Assembly: GCF_000374165.1 (NCBI RefSeq) | Contig: NZ_KB893721.1 | Span: 1 to 64,000, forward strand | Length of the DNA: 64,000 bases | Direction of reading: 5' to 3' | DNA from: Parafrankia elaeagni | GTDB taxonomy: Bacteria; Actinomycetota; Actinomycetes; Frankiales; Frankiaceae | Notes under the pieces: generated by a model | What the model saw: only the letters and a program-made list of their open reading frames with translations | Told to the model about the DNA's origin: nothing | Databases searched by the model: none | Shown here: in pieces, positions 50,300 to 59,048 of the stretch | Layout: each line of letters opens with the position of its first letter | Numbering within the stretch: the first letter of the stretch is position 1 | Translations under genes and position numbers: made by a program

Positions 50300-51079
50300 A
50301 TGGTGGCCCAGCCGAGAAAAGCACAGAATCGCGACCGGGCCGCACTGCGCGAAAAGCCCCAGCGCATTGCTGACGAGCTTCGTCAGCTCATCGTCCAGGG
50401 CGAGCTTTCGGAGGGCGAGTCCCTCGGCCACGAGCCGGACCTGGTCGAGCGTTTCGGGGTTTCCCGCCCGTCCCTGCGCGAAGCCCTGCGCATACTCGAG
50501 ACCGAGGGTCTGATCTCGGTCAGGCGCGGTGTTCTCGGCGGAATCGTCGTCCATCAGCCGGACCAGCGGATGACGGCCCGCACCGCGGCGCTCGTGCTCC
50601 AGGCCCGCAACGTGCCGCTCGCGGACGTCCACGCCGCCCGCAGCCTGCTCGAACCTGTCGCCGTGCGCATCATCGCCTCGGCGCGGGATCACAGCTCCGC
50701 GGCCGCCGAGCTCCGGCGGCTCAGCGCCGAGCAACTCGAGGTGATCGACGACCCCGAGGCGTTCGGAAACGCCAACTCGCGCTTTCACGCCCGCCTCGTC
50801 GAACTGGCCGGGAATCAGACCCTCGGCATTGTCGCCGAAATGCTCAACGAGATCGTCGCCCGAGCCGTCGCGGCGGTCAGCCAGCCCGAGGGCGGGAAGG
50901 ACACCACGGAAACGCGGCTGCGAGGGCTCCGTTCCCAGGCCCGGCTGGCGGCGCTTGTCGAGGCGGGCGACGCAGCCGGTGCCGAGGAGCACTGGAAGGA
51001 GCACATGACGATCGTGGGAAAGGTGCTCCTCACCCAGGGCGCCCGTACGGTCATCGACCTGATGCAGCACCACTACTGA
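50300..51079 (+). CDS. GntR-family (FadR/FCD subfamily) regulator
   Basis: A 259-residue repressor. The N-terminal winged helix is IADELRQLIVQGELSEGESL followed by EPDLVERFGVSRPSLREALRILETEGLI, the GntR signature. Residues ~100-235 form the FCD helical domain: HAARSLLEPVAVRIIASA, NSRFHARLVELAGNQTLGIV and the helix pair ending EEHWKEHMTIV, whose Arg, His and Asn-type residues are the usual metal/ligand set. ATG 50300 follows GAAGG. Such proteins sense acyl-CoA or small acids and release their operators. Four operator-like sites in the following 9 kb make this the likely controller of the catabolic genes. Confidence 0.88.
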   Translation: MVAQPRKAQNRDRAALREKPQRIADELRQLIVQGELSEGESLGHEPDLVERFGVSRPSLREALRILETEGLISVRRGVLGGIVVHQPDQRMTARTAALVLQARNVPLADVHAARSLLEPVAVRIIASARDHSSAAAELRRLSAEQLEVIDDPEAFGNANSRFHARLVELAGNQTLGIVAEMLNEIVARAVAAVSQPEGGKDTTETRLRGLRSQARLAALVEAGDAAGAEEHWKEHMTIVGKVLLTQGARTVIDLMQHHY

Positions 51080-51114
51080 GGCCACCGCGAGTGCGGCCAC
51101 CGGGAGCAGCCGGC

Positions 51115-51150
51115 GGGGCAGTTGACGGGGCAGTTGACGGGGCAGTTGAC
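51115..51150. repeat. 12-bp tandem repeat, three copies
   Basis: Three identical GGGGCAGTTGAC units lie in the 85-base gap between the convergent GntR and enoyl-CoA hydratase genes. Confidence 0.75.
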
Positions 51151-51164
51151 GGAGCCGCCGAGGG

Positions 51165-51983
51165 TCAGCGTCCCTCGAAGAGGGGCGGGCGGCGCTCGAC
51201 GTAGGCCGCCAGCGCCTCCCGCATGTCCCGGGTGTGGACGTTCACCGTCTGCGCCAGCGCCTCGACCTCGAGCGCCTGGGCGAGGGACGACGTCCCGGCG
51301 GCGGCCAGCGCGCGCTTGGTCATGGACAGCGCCACCGGCGGCCCGGCGGCGATGCTGTCGGCGATCTCGCGCACCGCGGCGTCGAGGCGCGCCGCGGGCA
51401 CGACCGCGTTCACGAAGCCGATCTCTGCCGCCTCGGTCCCGCTGAGCATCCTCGCGGTGTAGGCGAGCTCCTTCGCTCTGTGCACACCGATCCGCTGGCG
51501 CAGCAGCCAGGAGGTGCCGAAGTCGAGGCTGAGGCCCCGCCTGGCGAAGATCAGCGAGAACCGGGCCGTCCGGGCGCACCAGGTGAGGTCGGCGGCCAGC
51601 GCCAGGCCCAGGCCGGCACCGACGCACAGGCCGTCGACCTTGGCCACGACCGGCACCGGACAGTCGTGGACCGCCAGCACCACGTCAGCCAGGACCCGCA
51701 TGTTGTCCAGGTTGTGCGGCGGCGCCCCGCTCCCGTTCGACGGGCGCTCGCCGCGGGCGCCACCGAGGTCCGCTCCGGCGCAGAAGTCACCGCCGGCGCC
51801 GGTGAGGATGACGGCGCGGGCACCCGAGAAGGCGACGTCCCGGAAGGTACGTCCGAGCGCCACCCACATGTCGCCCGTACAGGCGTTCTTCGACTCCGGC
51901 CGGTCGATCGTGACGGTCACGACGAATCCGTCCCGGTCAGCCCGGATGTTCGGGTGGTACGACGGGGGAGACTCTTGCGTCAT
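51165..51983 (-). CDS. Enoyl-CoA hydratase/isomerase (crotonase)
   Basis: A 272-residue crotonase. Oxyanion-hole stretches are ILTGAGGDFCAGADLGG and VDGLCVGAGLGLALAADL. The active-site loop reads RRGLSLDFGTSWLLRQRIG, with Asp where many hydratases have a catalytic Glu, as in several isomerase and sterol-pathway members. The N-terminal VTIDRPESKNACTGDMW is also typical. Starts at ATG 51983 or 51989; neither has a ribosome site and the operator-like site overlaps this end, so the transcript may be nearly leaderless. It is divergent from the acyl-CoA ligase and probably acts in beta-oxidation of its product. Confidence 0.87.
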   Translation of the reverse strand: MTQESPPSYHPNIRADRDGFVVTVTIDRPESKNACTGDMWVALGRTFRDVAFSGARAVILTGAGGDFCAGADLGGARGERPSNGSGAPPHNLDNMRVLADVVLAVHDCPVPVVAKVDGLCVGAGLGLALAADLTWCARTARFSLIFARRGLSLDFGTSWLLRQRIGVHRAKELAYTARMLSGTEAAEIGFVNAVVPAARLDAAVREIADSIAAGPPVALSMTKRALAAAGTSSLAQALEVEALAQTVNVHTRDMREALAAYVERRPPLFEGR

Positions 51984-51986
51984 GGA

Positions 51987-52004
51987 CATATATCTAGAGA
52001 TATT
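51987..52004. promoter_or_regulatory. GntR-regulon operator candidate, site 2
   Basis: Read on the minus strand, AATATCTCTAGATATATG matches site 1 closely and contains the symmetric core ATCTCTAGATAT. It lies between the divergent crotonase and acyl-CoA ligase genes and overlaps the crotonase start, so binding would block both. Confidence 0.6.
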
Positions 52005-52073
52005 GGACGGACACGTCAACCGGACAACCTGCGAGCGCGAGCCCGACCTGCGCCCGGGGTGAGGGAGAACCGC

Positions 52074-53834
52074 GTGACAGCACAGGAGTGGTCGTTACCC
52101 GCCGTGCTCGACGTCGTCACCGACGTGGCCCCCGACCGTGACATGCTGGTGTCGGCCACCACGCGCCGAAGCTACGCGCAGGTGCGGGACCGCACCCGGC
52201 ATCTCGCCGCCCACTTCCGGCAGCACGGGCTCGGCGTGCGACGCGAACGCCGCGAGCTGCGGCGCTGGGAGTGCGGCCAGAGCACCGTGGCGCTCGTGAT
52301 GTCGAACTGCCCCGAGTACCTCGAGGCGATGATCGGGGCCTTCCGCGCCCGGGCGGTGCCGTTCAACGTCAACCACCACTACGCCCCGCGGGAGATCGGC
52401 GCGCTGCTGGGCCAGGTCGGCGCCGACGCCGTGGTGTACCACCGGCGGCTGGGCCCGAAGATCGCTCAGGCGGCCCGGTTCGACACCCGGCTCGACACCC
52501 GGCTCGGCACCCGGTTCGACACCCGGCTCGACACCCGGCTCGGCACCCGGTTCGACACCCGGCTCGACACCCGGCTCGACACCCAGCCTGGCGGGACCCT
52601 CGACGGGCTGCTGCTGATCGACGTCGACGACGGCTCCGGCGTCGCCCCCCTGCCGGGCAGCACCCCGTTCCCTTCGGCGGTGGCCGGCGCCGAGGGAGTC
52701 CACGACCTCCCGGTACCGTCACCCGACGACCTCTACCTCGTCTGCACCGGCGGCACGACCGGGACCCCGAAGGGCGTGCTGTGGCGTCAGGGGGACGTCT
52801 ACGTCTCCGCCACGGGCGGGGTCGACGGAGCCACCCGCGACGTCATCGCGGAGATCGCCGAGGCCGGGGCGGGCGTCTGGTTCGCGGCTCCCCCGCTGAT
52901 GCACGGCGCCTCGCAGTGGACCGCGTTCGCCGGGCTCGTCAACGGCGGCACGGTCGTCCTGCACGACGACTCCCGGCCGTTCGACGCGCGGGAGATTCTG
53001 CGGACCGTCGAGCGCGAGCGGGTGACGATGATGTCGATCGTGGGCGACGCCTACGCCCGGCCGCTGATGGACGAGATCAGCGCCGGCTCCTACGACCTGG
53101 CCTCGCTGGTGCGGCTCGGCACCGGCGGTGCGACGACCAGCGCCGGGCTCAAGCAGGCGCTGCTCGACCTGCTGCCCCAGCTCACCGTCGTCGACGGGTA
53201 CGGGGCGTCCGAAACGGGCGGGATGGCGTTCGGGACGTCGACGTCGGGCAGGCCGGCGCATCGGTTCAGGCTCTCCGCGGGTGCGGCGGTGCTGTCGGCG
53301 GACCGGTCCCGCTTCCTCGACCCTTCGGACGACGAGGTCGGCTGGACGGCACGGGTCGGCCGGATCCCACTCGGCTACCTCGGCGACCGGGTGCGCACGG
53401 AGCAGACCTTCCCGCTCGTCGACGGCCGGCGGACCTCGGTTCCCGGGGACCGTGCCCACTACAACAGCGACGGCGACATCATCGTGCTCGGACGGGACGC
53501 GATGGTCGTCAACACCGGCGGCGAGAAGGTGTTCGTCGAGGAGGTGGAGGAGGTCCTTCGGCAGCACCCCGACATCCTCGACGCGCTCGTCGTCGGGCGG
53601 CCGAACGACCGCTACGGCGAGGAGGTGGTCGCGCTCGTCCAGCTCCGGGCAGGTACGCAGTTGTCCCCCGCCTCGGTCCGTGAGCACGTCGCCGGCCAGG
53701 TCGCACGGTTCAAGGCGCCCCGGGCCGTGCTGCTGTGCCCGCGGATCGGCCGCCACGTCACCGGCAAGGCCGACTACATCTGGGCCCGGCGGGCGGCTCT
53801 CGAGGCGGTGTCCGCCACCGTGCCGACAACCTGA
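52074..53834 (+). CDS. Acyl-CoA synthetase (AMP-forming) with internal repeat
   Basis: A 586-residue ANL-family ligase of the FadD3/FadD17-like branch. Motifs: LYLVCTGGTTGTPKGVLWRQ (P-loop), FAAPPLMHGASQW, VDGYGASETGG, a short RIPLGYLGD replacing the usual TGD region, GRDAMVVNTGGEKVFVEEVEE and a terminal GKADYIWAR with the catalytic Lys. The start is GTG 52074 after GAGGGAGAA. Between ~136 and 171 the protein carries three copies of FDTRLDTRLGTR, from a 36-bp repeat, in a surface region between N-terminal strands; relatives lack this. It probably activates the acid substrate of this regulon as CoA thioester. Confidence 0.9.
   Translation: MTAQEWSLPAVLDVVTDVAPDRDMLVSATTRRSYAQVRDRTRHLAAHFRQHGLGVRRERRELRRWECGQSTVALVMSNCPEYLEAMIGAFRARAVPFNVNHHYAPREIGALLGQVGADAVVYHRRLGPKIAQAARFDTRLDTRLGTRFDTRLDTRLGTRFDTRLDTRLDTQPGGTLDGLLLIDVDDGSGVAPLPGSTPFPSAVAGAEGVHDLPVPSPDDLYLVCTGGTTGTPKGVLWRQGDVYVSATGGVDGATRDVIAEIAEAGAGVWFAAPPLMHGASQWTAFAGLVNGGTVVLHDDSRPFDAREILRTVERERVTMMSIVGDAYARPLMDEISAGSYDLASLVRLGTGGATTSAGLKQALLDLLPQLTVVDGYGASETGGMAFGTSTSGRPAHRFRLSAGAAVLSADRSRFLDPSDDEVGWTARVGRIPLGYLGDRVRTEQTFPLVDGRRTSVPGDRAHYNSDGDIIVLGRDAMVVNTGGEKVFVEEVEEVLRQHPDILDALVVGRPNDRYGEEVVALVQLRAGTQLSPASVREHVAGQVARFKAPRAVLLCPRIGRHVTGKADYIWARRAALEAVSATVPTT
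52479..52584. repeat. 36-bp tandem repeat inside the acyl-CoA synthetase gene
   Basis: Two exact 36-bp units and a nearly full third (each built from 12- and 15-base TTCGACACCCGG-like subunits) encode FDTRLDTRLGTR repeats in frame. Confidence 0.85.
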
Positions 53835-53841
53835 CGGGTCC

Positions 53842-53867
53842 GCGGGGCGGCCGGGCGGCCGCCCCGC
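53842..53867. terminator. Hairpin between convergent genes
   Basis: GCGGGGCGGCC and its exact complement with a 4-base loop lie between the stops of the acyl-CoA synthetase and the facing acyl-CoA dehydrogenase. Confidence 0.7.
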
Positions 53868-53875
53868 AGGTCGGG

Positions 53876-55309
53876 CTACTCCCGGGCCGACGACCAGCCA
53901 CGGGCGTCCCGCAGCACCTCCCGGAACGGCTTGCCGCTGTCGAAGGACGGTTCGCGGGGGAGGCCGAGCACCCGCTCGCCGATGCTGTTGCGCTGCATCT
54001 CGTTGGTTCCACCGGCGATCGACATGAAGCGGCTGTTGAGGAAGCCGACCGCGGCTTTCGGCCCAGGGCTGTCGCCGGGCCGCTCGTCCCGGTTCACGGC
54101 GTCCCCGTGCGCTCCGTCCGCGCCCATGGTTTCCCAGTTCACGGCGTCCGCGCCGCCGATGCGCATGGCGATGTCGGCGCGGATCGGGTCGTGGACGCCG
54201 CTGACCAGCTTGGCGTAGGAGGCGAGGTGCAGCGCCTGGGCGGGATCCGTCCGCATCCGCGCGCCGAGCCGCCCGAGCAACGCCCGGCGTGCCACGTCGT
54301 CGACGTGGGCGCGCACGATCAGGTCGCGGGTGAGCGGGTCGGCGAGCCGGCCGGCGGCCCGGGCGAGCTCGACGAGGTCGGGCGCGACACCCGTCGAGGC
54401 CCGGGTGGTGCGGGTGGTGCGGGTGCCGTGGCTGAGCCCTCCCCCGCGTTCGAACATCAGCATGGTCTGGGCGACGGTCCAGCCGTCGTTCACCTGGCCG
54501 ATGACGTCACCGTCGCCGAGCACGACGTCGTCGAAGAACTCCTGGCAGAACTCGGCGTCGCCGGTGATCTGTCTGATCCGCTCCACGGTCACGCCGGGAG
54601 CGGTGACGGGGACGGCGAACCACGTCAGCCCACGGTGCTTGGGCACATCCCAGTCGGTGCGGGCGAGGCACATGCCCCAGTCGGCGTAGTAGGCCCCGCT
54701 GCTCCAGATCTTCGACCCGTTGAGGACCCACCCGTCGCCGGAACGGACCGCCCGGGTGCGCACACCGGCGAGGTCCGACCCGGCCTCCGGCTCGGAGAAG
54801 AACTGCACGAACAGCTCCTCGCCGGCGAGGATCCTCGGGATGTGCCGGCGCAGGAAGTCCGCCGACGCGTGCGCGAGCATCGTCATGGCGCACACGCCGA
54901 ACGTGGTGCCGCCGGCTATGCCCAGGTCGGGCAGCCGGTAGCCGCGCGCCTCCTGCCCGAAGGCGCGTTCGTACTCCGGTCCGAGGCCCTGGCCGCCGTA
55001 CTCGCGCGGCCAGGTGATCCCCGCGTACCCGGCCTCGTACAACCGGCGCTGCAGCGCACGCCCGGCCGCGATCGCGGCCGGATCGGTGTCGCCCCTGCGG
55101 AGGCCTGAAACCTGGCCCCGCTCGAGGTTCGCCTCGATCCAGGCCCGGGCCCGGGCCCGGTACTCGTCGAGAGCCGGCGCCGGGACCTCGCGGCCCGGCG
55201 CCGCGCTGTCGCCATGTTCCGGCGCCCTGTTGTCGCCGTCGCCGTCGCCGTCGCCGTCGTCGCGCTCCGCTGCCGCGTCACTGTCGTGCTCCGCCGCGAT
55301 GTCCCGCAT
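53876..55309 (-). CDS. Acyl-CoA dehydrogenase, larger subunit type
   Basis: A 477-residue flavoprotein. FAD/substrate motifs are FVQFFSEPEAGSDLAGVRTRA, GWVLNGSKIWSSGAYYADW, and the C-terminal FMSIAGGTNEMQRNSIGERVLGLP. ATG 55309 overlaps the stop of the next acyl-CoA dehydrogenase gene, so both are translated together and probably assemble as a heteromeric enzyme, like the FadE26-27 and FadE28-29 pairs of sterol side-chain breakdown. The N-terminus carries an Asp/Gly run (DDGDGDGDGD) from a short CGTCGC repeat. The AGGTNEMQR motif is the FAD-binding end of the complete-site subunit. Confidence 0.9.
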   Translation of the reverse strand: MRDIAAEHDSDAAAERDDGDGDGDGDNRAPEHGDSAAPGREVPAPALDEYRARARAWIEANLERGQVSGLRRGDTDPAAIAAGRALQRRLYEAGYAGITWPREYGGQGLGPEYERAFGQEARGYRLPDLGIAGGTTFGVCAMTMLAHASADFLRRHIPRILAGEELFVQFFSEPEAGSDLAGVRTRAVRSGDGWVLNGSKIWSSGAYYADWGMCLARTDWDVPKHRGLTWFAVPVTAPGVTVERIRQITGDAEFCQEFFDDVVLGDGDVIGQVNDGWTVAQTMLMFERGGGLSHGTRTTRTTRASTGVAPDLVELARAAGRLADPLTRDLIVRAHVDDVARRALLGRLGARMRTDPAQALHLASYAKLVSGVHDPIRADIAMRIGGADAVNWETMGADGAHGDAVNRDERPGDSPGPKAAVGFLNSRFMSIAGGTNEMQRNSIGERVLGLPREPSFDSGKPFREVLRDARGWSSARE

Positions 55310-56499
55310 CAGCCGACTCCGATCCGCTCGCCCAGCCGGGCGCGGTGCCACTGCGCCGAGCCGAACGCCACCGCGTCCGCCGCGAGGCGCCTCATGAACA
55401 GGTGGTGGTCGTGCTCCCAGGTGTAACCGACCCCGCCGAAGACCTGGAAACAGCCATGGGCCAGCTCGACTCCGTGCTCGGCGACGAAGGCCTTCGCGGC
55501 ATGCGCGAGATCCACCCCGTCACGGGCGCCGGAACCGGGCGGCCCTGAGCCAGACGAGCCGGAACCTAGCGACTCCGCGGCGGCGGACACCACGGCCTTC
55601 GCCATCTCGAGGGAGAGGCTCAGGTCTGCGAGCAGGTGCTTGACCGCCTGGAACGAGCCGATCGGCCGTCCGAAGGCGATACGTGTCCCGGCGTGTTCGA
55701 CGGCTGCCTCGAGGTCATGGTGCATCGCCCCGACCGACTCCGCGGCGGTGAGGACCGCGGCGATCCCGACCTGCCACTCGAACCGCGCCGCGGTCGCGTC
55801 GCCCGGCACTCCGAGCACCGCGTCCGCGCCCACCCGGACATCGTGAAACCGCGCCGCGCCCGGCCGACGGGTGATGTCCAGGCTCGCCATCCGCCGTGTC
55901 TGGACTCCGGGCGTATCCGCGGCGACCAGGAACTGCGTCAGCCCACGCGGCCCGTGCGCGGTGACGGCCAGCAGGTCGCAGTCGGCCACGTCCGGTACGT
56001 GCCGGACGTCCCCGTCGAGGCGGAAGCCGCCGCCATCGTCCTCGGCCGCGACGATCTCGCCGGCTCCCGGCGTCAGCCCGGCGACGTCGCCCACCACCCA
56101 CGTCGCCCGGGCCCGGCCGGCCACCAGCCCGGCGAGGGCCTCGCGGCGCCTCGGGCCCTCGGCCGCCAGCAGGTGGGCGACGACGTTCGCCGCGGCGAAC
56201 GGGCCGGGCTGCAGGACGGCGCCCCGCTCGGCGGCGACCGCCGCCGCGTCCAGCAGGCCGTTGCCCGACACGGTGCCGCCGCCGTGCTCCTCGCCAACCA
56301 GCATCCCGAACCAGCCGAGCGAGCCCGCGGCCTCGTGGTAGCGCGCGTCTGGTCCACCCGCGCCCACAGCGAGTCCGCCTTCGCCCGCGGCGAGCTCGCG
56401 GACCGACGGCAGCGGCATCGTCCGCTCGATGAACCGGGAGCTGGAGTCGAGGAGCAGCTCCTGCTCGGGCGTCGCGGACGCCAGCAGCCCGACGCTCAT
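55309..56499 (-). CDS. Acyl-CoA dehydrogenase, partner subunit
   Basis: A 396-residue acyl-CoA dehydrogenase-fold protein with weaker motifs than its neighbour: ARATWVVGDVAG replaces the usual FAD stretch, then RRPGAARFHDVRVGADAVLG, RIAFGRPIGSFQAVKHLLAD and a C-terminal QVFGGVGYTWEHDHHLFMRR. The degenerate FAD region with a conserved GGxGYTWExxxHLxxRR end is typical of the second subunit of heteromeric (alpha2beta2) sterol-type dehydrogenases. ATG 56499 overlaps the stop of the crotonase gene by four bases, so the crotonase and both dehydrogenase subunits form a coupled unit. Confidence 0.88.
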   Translation of the reverse strand: MSVGLLASATPEQELLLDSSSRFIERTMPLPSVRELAAGEGGLAVGAGGPDARYHEAAGSLGWFGMLVGEEHGGGTVSGNGLLDAAAVAAERGAVLQPGPFAAANVVAHLLAAEGPRRREALAGLVAGRARATWVVGDVAGLTPGAGEIVAAEDDGGGFRLDGDVRHVPDVADCDLLAVTAHGPRGLTQFLVAADTPGVQTRRMASLDITRRPGAARFHDVRVGADAVLGVPGDATAARFEWQVGIAAVLTAAESVGAMHHDLEAAVEHAGTRIAFGRPIGSFQAVKHLLADLSLSLEMAKAVVSAAAESLGSGSSGSGPPGSGARDGVDLAHAAKAFVAEHGVELAHGCFQVFGGVGYTWEHDHHLFMRRLAADAVAFGSAQWHRARLGERIGVG

Positions 56500-57398
56500 G
56501 CGCCGGTGAACCCTGGCTCGCGGCGCTCGGCGAAGGCCCGGAAGCCCTCCCGCGCATCCATCGTGGTGTAGGCGATGTGCTGGGCCCGCGCCTCGTCCTC
56601 CACCGCCCGCTCGAACGTGGCCGAGTCGCTCGCGTCCAGCAGCCGTTTGATCAGGCTGAGCGCGGTCGTCGGCCCGGCGGCCAGCCGACGGCCCCACGCG
56701 GTGGCGACCTTCGTCAGCTCGCCGGCCGGCACGACCTCGTTGACCAGGCCCCACGCCAGCGCGTCCCGGGCGCCCACCCAGTCGCCGAACAGGGCCATCT
56801 GCTTCGCCCGGCGCAGCCCGATCTGGCGGGGCAGGCTCCAGGACGTCCCGCCGTCCAGGGAAAGGCCTCGTCTGGCGAACACCTCGCAGAACCGGGCCCG
56901 GTCGCTGGCGACGACAAGGTCGCAGGCGAGCACCAGGCCGAGCGAGACGCCGACGGCGACGCCGTCCACCGCCGCGATGGTCGGCTTCGGCAGCCGGTGC
57001 AGCCGGTTGACGATGTCGCCCGCCGTGCGCATCTCGTGCAGGATCGCCTGCCGGGGTCCGGAAAGCCCGCGGGCCTCGTCCCCCCCGCCCGTGGCTGCGC
57101 CCGCGTCCGTGCCCGTGCCCGTGGCCGTGGCCGTGGCCGTGGCCGTGGCCGTGGCCGTGGCCGTGGCCGTGGCCGCGCGCGCGCCGCCGCGCGCGCCGCC
57201 GGTCAGGTCGGCGCCCGAGGAGAAGTTCCCACCGGCGCCGGTCAGCAGGAGCGCCCGGTCGGCCGGGTTCCGGGCGACCTCGGTCAGCACCCGGTCGAGG
57301 TCGGCCCAGCTGGCCCCGTCCAGCGCGTTCTTCTTCTCCGGGCGGTTGAAGACAACCGTGACCAGGCCGTCACTGCGTTCGACGAGCGTCGAATCCAT
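56496..57398 (-). CDS. Enoyl-CoA hydratase/isomerase with Ala-Thr repeat insert
   Basis: A 300-residue crotonase starting at ATG 57398 with a strong GGAGGA site. Oxyanion-hole stretches: LLTGAGGNFSSGADLTG and AVDGVAVGVSLGLVLACDL; active loop RRGLSLDGGTSWSLPRQIG with Asp/Gly in place of the usual Glu pair, much like the crotonase at 51165. Between the first oxyanion strand and the next helix sits an insert (residues ~75-95) of alternating Ala-Thr encoded by a hexanucleotide repeat. The insert falls in the flexible loop that covers the active site, so length changes could alter substrate choice. The site-3 operator lies just upstream. Confidence 0.88.
   Translation of the reverse strand: MDSTLVERSDGLVTVVFNRPEKKNALDGASWADLDRVLTEVARNPADRALLLTGAGGNFSSGADLTGGARGGARAATATATATATATATATATGTGTDAGAATGGGDEARGLSGPRQAILHEMRTAGDIVNRLHRLPKPTIAAVDGVAVGVSLGLVLACDLVVASDRARFCEVFARRGLSLDGGTSWSLPRQIGLRRAKQMALFGDWVGARDALAWGLVNEVVPAGELTKVATAWGRRLAAGPTTALSLIKRLLDASDSATFERAVEDEARAQHIAYTTMDAREGFRAFAERREPGFTGA
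57109..57174. repeat. Hexanucleotide repeat (GTGGCC)n inside the crotonase gene
   Basis: Nine perfect GTGGCC units preceded by two GTGCCC variants encode an Ala-Thr run. A pure 6-bp array keeps frame when it expands or shrinks. Confidence 0.85.
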
Positions 57399-57420
57399 CG
57401 GGTCCTCCGTCCAACCGGAA

Positions 57421-57436
57421 TCAATATAGATATTTT
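57421..57436. promoter_or_regulatory. GntR-regulon operator candidate, site 3
   Basis: On the minus strand AAAATATCTATATTGA, a weaker match to sites 1 and 2, lies in the 37-base gap between the acyl-CoA ligase stop and the crotonase start. It could give the crotonase-dehydrogenase unit its own control. Confidence 0.45.
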
Positions 57437-58944
57437 CAGTCGACATGATCGCTCGAGGCCGAGACCGAGGCCAACCAGCCTTCGAGCACACGCCGGAGGA
57501 CCTTGCCCATCGGGTTGCGCGGCAGCTCGCCGACGGTCTCCAGGCGTTCCGGGCACTTGTGGCGGGCCAGTCCCTCGGCCTGGCAGTGCGCGACGAGAAC
57601 GGCCAGCGGGACGTCGTGACCCGGCCGGACCACGACGACGGCGCAGATCCGCTCGCCGGTCCGCTCGTCCGGCACGCCGACGACCGCGACGTCGCGCACC
57701 GCCGGGTGCCGGGCCAGCACCCCCTCCACCTCCGCCGCCGAGATGGTCTCCGCGTTGCGGATGACGACCTCCTTGCGGCGGCCCCGCACCCGCACCCGAC
57801 CCTGCTCGTCGACATCGCCGAGGTCACCCGTCCGCAGCCAGCCGTCGGCGTCGAAGGCCTCGGCGTCGAGCCCGGCGTCCGCGTAGCCGAGGAAGCACTG
57901 GGGGCCCTTCAGCCGCAGTTCGCCGTCGACGACCCGTACCCGGACGCCGGCAGCCGGCCGGCCGACCGTGGTGCCGGGCTCGGCGTCGGTCGACCTCTCG
58001 CTGGTGGCCACCGGGAACTCGGTGAGACCCCAGGAGCCCACGACTCCGGGCACCCCGAGGACCTGCGCGACCTCCCGGTTCACGGGCTCCGGTGTCGCCG
58101 CGCCGCCGCCCACGCAGGCGCGCAGCGCCGGGAAGAGAGGATCTCCTCCGTGGCGGCGCTGCGCCGCCAGATAGGCGTGGAAGAAGGGCGTCGCGGAGCC
58201 GAGGACCGTCGGCCGGTGGGCGGCCATCCGCTCCGGTGTCACAGCCGGGTCGAACACGTCGAACAGAACCAGCGTCCCGCCGGTCCGCAGCGCCGCCGCG
58301 AGCATCGAGACCCCGCCGATGTGGGCGATCGGCCAGGCGATCGGGTACACGTCCCCGGCGCCGAAACCGAGCCCGTCGACGACACCGGCCGACGAGGCGA
58401 TCACCGAGGCGTCGGAGTGCCGGACGCCCTTCGGGTCGGCGGTGGTGCCGGAGGAGTAGTAGATCCACCGGCACTCGTCAGCCCGGGCGGGGGCGGGGGG
58501 CAGGCTCGCGGGGTCGCCCGCCGGCAGCCAAAGCGCCGGCCCGGGCGGGCCGTCGAGGTCCAGTGCCAGTACCTCGGGCCCGAGCGACCTGGCCATCGCG
58601 CCGTGACCGAAGCCGTGCCACGACTCGGACACGATGACCAGGCGCGCCGAGACCTGCCGCACGATGAACCCGACCTCCCGGTGGCGGAACACGGGAATCA
58701 CCGGGTTCTGGACCACCCCGAGCCGCGCGCAGGCCGCCATGACCACCGCCGCCTCGAGCGTCGTGGGCAGCTGCCAGCACACGACGTCGCCCGGGCCCAC
58801 CCCACGCCCGCGCAGGCCCGCCGCCGTGCGGACGGCCGCGTCGCGCAGGGCTGCCGTGGTCAGCGACCGGCCGTGGTCGTCCGCCAGCACGACGGCGTCC
58901 GGCGCGCGCCGGGCGGCGTCGTCGAGCAGGCCCCAGAACGTCAC
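57436..58944 (-). CDS. Acyl-CoA synthetase (AMP-forming)
   Basis: A 502-residue ANL ligase: WIYYSSGTTADPKGVRHS (P-loop), PIAWPIAHIGGVSML, GSWGLTEFPVATS, WLRTGDLGDVDEQGRVRVRGR, the hinge RKEVVIRNAETISAAEVE, and LPRNPMGKVLRR with the catalytic Lys. The order is complete and length typical of short/medium-chain or cyclic-acid CoA ligases. GTG 58944 follows GGGGAGGA. It is a second, distinct acyl-CoA ligase of the regulon (compare 52074). The site-4 operator lies ~105 bases upstream, in the divergent region with the solute-binding lipoprotein gene. Confidence 0.9.
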   Translation of the reverse strand: MTFWGLLDDAARRAPDAVVLADDHGRSLTTAALRDAAVRTAAGLRGRGVGPGDVVCWQLPTTLEAAVVMAACARLGVVQNPVIPVFRHREVGFIVRQVSARLVIVSESWHGFGHGAMARSLGPEVLALDLDGPPGPALWLPAGDPASLPPAPARADECRWIYYSSGTTADPKGVRHSDASVIASSAGVVDGLGFGAGDVYPIAWPIAHIGGVSMLAAALRTGGTLVLFDVFDPAVTPERMAAHRPTVLGSATPFFHAYLAAQRRHGGDPLFPALRACVGGGAATPEPVNREVAQVLGVPGVVGSWGLTEFPVATSERSTDAEPGTTVGRPAAGVRVRVVDGELRLKGPQCFLGYADAGLDAEAFDADGWLRTGDLGDVDEQGRVRVRGRRKEVVIRNAETISAAEVEGVLARHPAVRDVAVVGVPDERTGERICAVVVVRPGHDVPLAVLVAHCQAEGLARHKCPERLETVGELPRNPMGKVLRRVLEGWLASVSASSDHVD

Positions 58945-59048
58945 GTCGCGGTCCTCCCCTGCACCCGTCCGGTGCGTGCGTGGGCACGCCGGCGGCCACC
59001 GGCCGTCGCCGGTGGCACCTCCTGGCCATCGTCTCGCCTGGAGGCTAG

